Position numbers and translations under genes: made by a program. A stretch of DNA of 64,000 nucleotides from contig NC_064819.1 of assembly GCF_024166365.1 (NCBI RefSeq), forward strand, positions 2,492,501-2,556,500, read 5' to 3'. The notes beneath the pieces are model-generated. The model worked only from the letters and a program-made list of their open reading frames with translations. It searched no databases and had not been told where the DNA came from. The stretch is from Elephas maximus indicus (taxonomy: Eukaryota; Chordata; Mammalia; Proboscidea; Elephantidae). Positions 60,379 to 64,000 of this stretch are shown here, one piece after another (within the stretch, counting starts at the first letter, position 1; each line of letters opens with the position of its first letter).

Positions 60379-61018
60379 AGACCACCAGAGGGCCCTTTTG
60401 GAATAGAAACAACTATTAGTTACGATTTACAACAGACAAGAAAAGGCATTGGTTGGTTTTGTTTTCTCTGTGGTGCCTGAGCTGTCCACTTTGGCCTGTA
60501 GGACCTCTCCCACCTAAGAAACTGGGCAATGGACAACTTCTTACTTAGCTGAGAAATCTTCCAGGCTTCTGTGCTATGTCTTTAAATGTTGTATGGAAGG
60601 GGAAAGAATACAAGAGACGCTTTAAGTCGTAAACATTATTGATTTTCTGTTAGAAAATTTTCTAAAACCTTCCTTTCTAATAAAGGATTCCAGTGCTTCT
60701 AAGAAGATGAATGGGTAGGGCTTGTTTTATAAAATATCTATCTTCTTGCTTCATAATCTAGCAGTAAGGGTATCCTTTTCTATAACCTCTAATTACTCTC
60801 TAAGTTGCTGCCAGACATATTTATGGCACCACCTAACAGTTAATTCCAATCAAAAGATTTAGTTCACACAGCAAAAAAGATTACATTTCTTTCATATGGC
60901 CAAAAAAGGCAAAGCATAGTATATTTTACCCTTCCTCTGAATTCTCTAACAACAGATATATAAAGGATATCTAGGAGATTTTTAATGTGTGGAGGTAAAA
61001 AAAAAAAAAGGCTTAAAA
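60379..61018. other. USF3 intron, nothing assigned
   Basis: AT-rich unique sequence. Confidence 0.5.
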
Positions 61019-61405
61019 AAATTTTTTTATTGTGCTTTAAGTGAAAGTTTACAAATCAAGTCAGTGTCTCATATAAAAATCTATATACACCTTGCTATAT
61101 ACTCCTAGTTGCTCTCCCTGAGACAACACACTCCTTCCCTCCACTATCTTCGTGTCCATGCAGCCAGCTTCTGACCCCCTCTGCCCTCCCATCTCCCCTC
61201 CAGACAGGAGTTGCCCACACAGTCTCACGTGTCTACTTGATCCAAGAAGCCCACTCCTCACCAGTATCATTTTCTATCTTATAGTACAGTCCAATCCCTG
61301 TCTGAAGAGTTCGCTTTGGGAATGGTTCCAGTCTTGGGCTAACAAGGTCTGGGGACCATGACCTCCGGGGTCCTTCTAGTCTCAGTCAGACCATTAAGTC
61401 TGGTA
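61019..61405 (-). mobile_element. L1 3'UTR insertion, minus strand
   Basis: Starts with TTTTTTTATTGTGCTTTAAG, the inverse of the L1 tail, and ends at GACCATTAAGTCTGG. The only antisense example of this tail in the window, so it is in sense with USF3. Confidence 0.9.
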
Positions 61406-62213
61406 CGTTAAGAAACTTTTTAGCCATAACAATAAACAGGGCTTCAAAGAAAGTGAACTCCTTATTTTGGGGAATACCAATCTCTCCCCAGTATACCACA
61501 CATCCTTCCATGATAAAATTTTCCCAAGGGCCCTCAGCAGATGAGTGAGAAGACCCTGAGAGAAAGTAAGCTATCATTTATAGAGTAATAGACATTAACC
61601 TCTAAGACAATTTTTCTAGTTCTGACTGTGGTCTCTGATGAAAAAGCAAAGCTTACTCAATATGCCCAGTTGTAAATCAAAGCACTATTAACCCTGGCTT
61701 TGCTCTATAATTTTGATGTTTGAGATAAAATCAAACGTATATTTTCTACATTCTTCCTATAACATTAAAAAAAAAAAATTTTTTTTTTTTCCTATAACGA
61801 CAGAGCCTACAACTTAATTTAAAACTCTTCACCTTTGCAAGCTACCCTTCCGATCCCCAGCCTGCTGCTCACCTCTTCCCCACTCCCCTCAACAGCCAGT
61901 CACTTCTGTTCGTTCTAGTGAGGAGCAGTCTGGGCTTTCTTAGCAGGTGAAGTCACGTCAAACACTAGCTCCAGGAGTGCATTCATCTCTGGCTTTAACT
62001 TAGCTAAAGAGACTACAAACCAGAAGATGACAACCAAGCCATCATCTTAGGGGTGCTTTCGTCAATTAAAAACAAGAAGGGAACGTTTTTCTAAAACATG
62101 ATGAATAATGATTCTACACTTTGTAATGTTAAAACTTACAACCAAGGGCGGTATGATTTCATTTTGAAAACAAAAAAAGCTAGCAAGTAAGTAAAAATTA
62201 AAATTGTTGCTAC
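61406..62213 (-). other. USF3 intron, nothing assigned
   Basis: Unique sequence with an A/T run at 61767-61790. Confidence 0.5.
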
Positions 62214-62242
62214 CTGCGTTGTGTGTCTCCCGGTTCTTCTTT
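62214..62242 (-). CDS. USF3: USF3 microexon with start of basic region
   Basis: Only 29 nt: acceptor ...TTTGTTTCAG, donor GTAGCA. It completes Arg16 and encodes KKNRETHNA (residues 17-25) plus one base of Val26. This is the N-terminal half of the DNA-contacting basic region, including His23, which corresponds to the usual position 5 of E-box-binding bHLH proteins. It was located by requiring phase continuity with the exons at 63535-63581 and 59001-59083. Confidence 0.93.
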
Positions 62243-62978
62243 CTGAAACAAAAAGTGTACATAAATGGTGATACAAAAGTAACAGGGAGGCGTTTTTATC
62301 ACTTTCTATTCTGAGAACCATAAAAACAAATTTTCTGAATTTTCATTTGTTGTCATCAATCAGAAGGCATTGGAAGAGAAAACTTTAATACGTATGATGG
62401 TCCGGGACTCTAACCAAGGACACATTAACATCAATTTAGAAGCAACAGATTTTCATACACCTACAAGTTACAGGCTGGGAAATGAATCTGTCATTGAATA
62501 CCCTAATTGTTTGAAAGTGTAGCTTAGGGGCTAGTAAAATTTCAGAGCAATGTGCCAAATAGGTGGCTTGTGATCCTTCTCCAGCATCTCACTGGGCAGG
62601 GTTGGGAGCGGGTAGGTAGGGAAGACCAGCAACAACAGAGTCACCTTGTAACCCCCAGGGAGGGAAGTACGGCAGCCACGGCTCGGGTGCACTGACAACT
62701 AGCGTGGGAGCCATCTTTTGCACTGTGTGCCTTAGGTCGTCCACACTCACATTTTCTTAAATGCTGATCGACTAAAAGCATTGATTTTACACACAACTAC
62801 TTAATACATTAGCACACTCCAATAGCTATTTGGTAAAGAAATAGAAGAATAATTTGAATATTAGTAGAACTTTGACCATGCAATTCTAAGCAGAAATATT
62901 ATCCCAAAATGCTAGAAACTTAGAAGGATTCAAGAAAGAACCTGAAGTAATACTGTGCTGATGTGCATATTAGCATTA

Positions 62979-63138
62979 AAACAAATCTGTTGTCATCAAG
63001 TCAATTCCGACTCAGCTGCCTTATAGGACAGAGTAGAAGAACTTCCCCATAGGGACTTCAAGGAGTGGCTGGTGGATTTCAACTGCCAATCTTTGGGTTA
63101 GCAGCCAAGGTCCTAACCACTGCACCACCAGGGCTCCT
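62979..63138 (-). repeat. AfroSINE in USF3 intron
   Basis: Perfect 12-bp duplication ATATTAGCATTA (62967-62978 and 63139-63150). Confidence 0.97.
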
Positions 63139-63534
63139 ATATTAGCATTAGTGGACTGTTGGGTCCAGAAATGTCTATTCAAACTGACTAGAGCCTAAAA
63201 GAACTTGGGGTCTATAAGAACTAGTACCGTAGAAATTAAATTTCAGTAGAAACTAAACATTTAACATAGACTGGGTATTACACTATTTTAACTACTAATG
63301 ATCATTCTTACTTCTTGACGCATTGCTAATAGAGCAAGGAGGACAGGGAATTTTAACTACAGACCTCCTTCAGTAAGTGTACTTGTATTTATTCACACAT
63401 ATTTTTGGAGTAATGATCTTCTAGGCATCCAAATGAAAGTTTCCTAAAGACTACTCACTTAGCAACCAAAAACCAACCCCACTAAGCTTCTTATCTGCCC
63501 AAATTCTATCACTTCTGGGACCACAGATACAGAC

Positions 63535-63581
63535 CGGTGCTGCTTTTTTGTAGGAGTCTCATTCTCGGTCATTTCTGGCAT
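63535..63581 (-). CDS. USF3: USF3 first coding exon
   Basis: ATG at 63581-63579 (read on the minus strand), followed by PEMTENETPTKKQH and the first two bases of Arg16; the donor is GTCTGT after ...CAGCACCG. An adenine at -3 supports the start. A second in-frame ATG (Met4) lies nine bases on, but the first matches the known N-terminus. The exon also carries 18 nt of 5'UTR up to a plausible acceptor (...CTTTGTAG) at 63600-63601. The adjacent intron is 1292 nt and carries one AfroSINE. Confidence 0.93.
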
Positions 63582-63599
63582 GGTTATGGTGACAGGAGC

Positions 63600-64000
63600 C
63601 TACAAAGACATGGAAAGACATACCAGAAAGTATCAAAGTTGTTCTGGAACTTGAGAAAAACTGATGAATAACAACTTAATTTGAATGCAAAAAGGCTAAA
63701 AAAATAAAATTGACATGGAAAAAGCACCAGACTGGGTTCCATGGATAGAAAGACGTGTAAGAAGACAGAAGAGGACAACCAACAGATGCAGAGCACTGTC
63801 CACAGCAAATGGAATGGATGCAAAGAAATGTACAGAAGCGCTTGAGAAGATCAGAGGACAGGAAGATCCCTGCGAGCCTGGAAAGACGCTCAACGGGCAC
63901 GCAGATTCCAGTAAAGCAAAAGTAACGAGCACATAGACGTACAATGCTTCATAGGTGGAGACAACACTCACTCATTCACTATGCTTCTTCAGTTTCAGCT
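63600..64000 (-). other. Upstream USF3 intron, with an unexplained open frame on the plus strand
   Basis: On the minus strand this should be intron before the first coding exon. On the plus strand 63715-63936 is open for 73 codons of charged sequence (MEKAPDWVPWIERRVRRQKR...). It could be a mobile-element remnant; I recognise no family. Confidence 0.35.

Larger units (their letters stand above)
28040..63599 (-). other. USF3: USF3 gene (complete coding sequence, 3'UTR, start of 5'UTR)
   Basis: Gene-level entry on the minus strand. The coding join is 63581-63535, 62242-62214, 59083-59001, 44058-43962 and 40755-34319, totalling 6693 nt, or 2230 residues plus TAA. All four introns (1292, 3130, 14942 and 3206 nt) have GT/AG ends and the phases fit. 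The product is the large bHLH protein USF3/KIAA2018, about 2245 residues in human as I recall, so the length is normal. USF3 is a nuclear, putatively E-box-binding regulator; links to epithelial-mesenchymal transition and to thyroid cancer predisposition have been reported in human. The promoter and non-coding first exon are outside the window. Confidence 0.96.

Noticed and set aside
1..64000. CRISPR arrays, operons, prophage or other prokaryotic systems
   Set aside because: The repeats are dispersed retroelements with target-site duplications and the genes have spliceosomal introns; nothing prokaryotic is present.

Overview
This is a stretch of mammalian nuclear genome. It has interrupted genes with GT/AG introns, a very repeat-rich background, and dozens of copies of a tRNA-derived SINE whose body reads like 'CGAGTCGATTCCGACTCATA' with a head like 'GGAGCCCTGGTGGCACAGTG'. 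I recognise this as the AfroSINE family, which is confined to Afrotheria. Together with an abundant L1 family with a distinctive 3'UTR, it points to an elephant or a close relative (hyrax, manatee). The species assignment is inference. Two protein-coding genes are present, in convergent orientation. (1) Bases 5170-10642 (+) hold the last four coding exons of SIDT1, a SID1-family multipass membrane protein; its 3'UTR probably runs to about 12.27 kb. The earlier exons lie upstream of the window. (2) Bases 63581 down to 34319 (-) hold the complete coding sequence of USF3 (KIAA2018), a giant bHLH protein. I can join five coding exons (47, 29, 83, 97 and 6437 nt) in phase to give 2230 codons plus stop. 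The 3'UTR appears to continue to a polyadenylation signal near 28.06 kb. The order SIDT1(+) - gap - USF3(-) matches human 3q13.2 as I remember it. Layout: 1-5.2 kb, SIDT1 intron with an LTR-like block, an older L1 tail and an L1 (ORF2 end plus 3'UTR). 5.2-10.6 kb, SIDT1 exons split by SINE- and L1-rich introns. 10.6-12.3 kb, SIDT1 3'UTR. 12.3-28.0 kb, intergenic, filled by AfroSINEs, sense and antisense L1 pieces, two LTR-like elements, an antisense L1 5'UTR and an old DNA transposon with visible terminal inverted repeats. 28.0-34.3 kb, USF3 3'UTR, containing two AfroSINEs and an L1 tail. 34.3-40.8 kb, the giant last exon. 40.8-63.6 kb, USF3 introns, including a nearly complete but dead L1 (50.6-57.4 kb) running antisense to the gene. 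Bases 63.6-64.0 kb lie in an intron upstream of the first coding exon; the promoter and non-coding first exon are outside the window. The two genes are not functionally linked by anything in the sequence. SIDT1 acts in membranes (dsRNA/cholesterol-related transport is reported for the family) and USF3 is a nuclear E-box-type regulator. I found no undescribed multi-gene system. The more unusual items are: a 90-nt SIDT1 intron that is open and in frame; two L1 3'UTRs carrying an AfroSINE at the same internal site; an antisense reading frame recurring in the L1 3'UTR family; three perfect octamer motifs in an LTR-like block; a lineage-specific insertion load in the USF3 3'UTR; and an unexplained GC-rich block at 41.9-42.2 kb.
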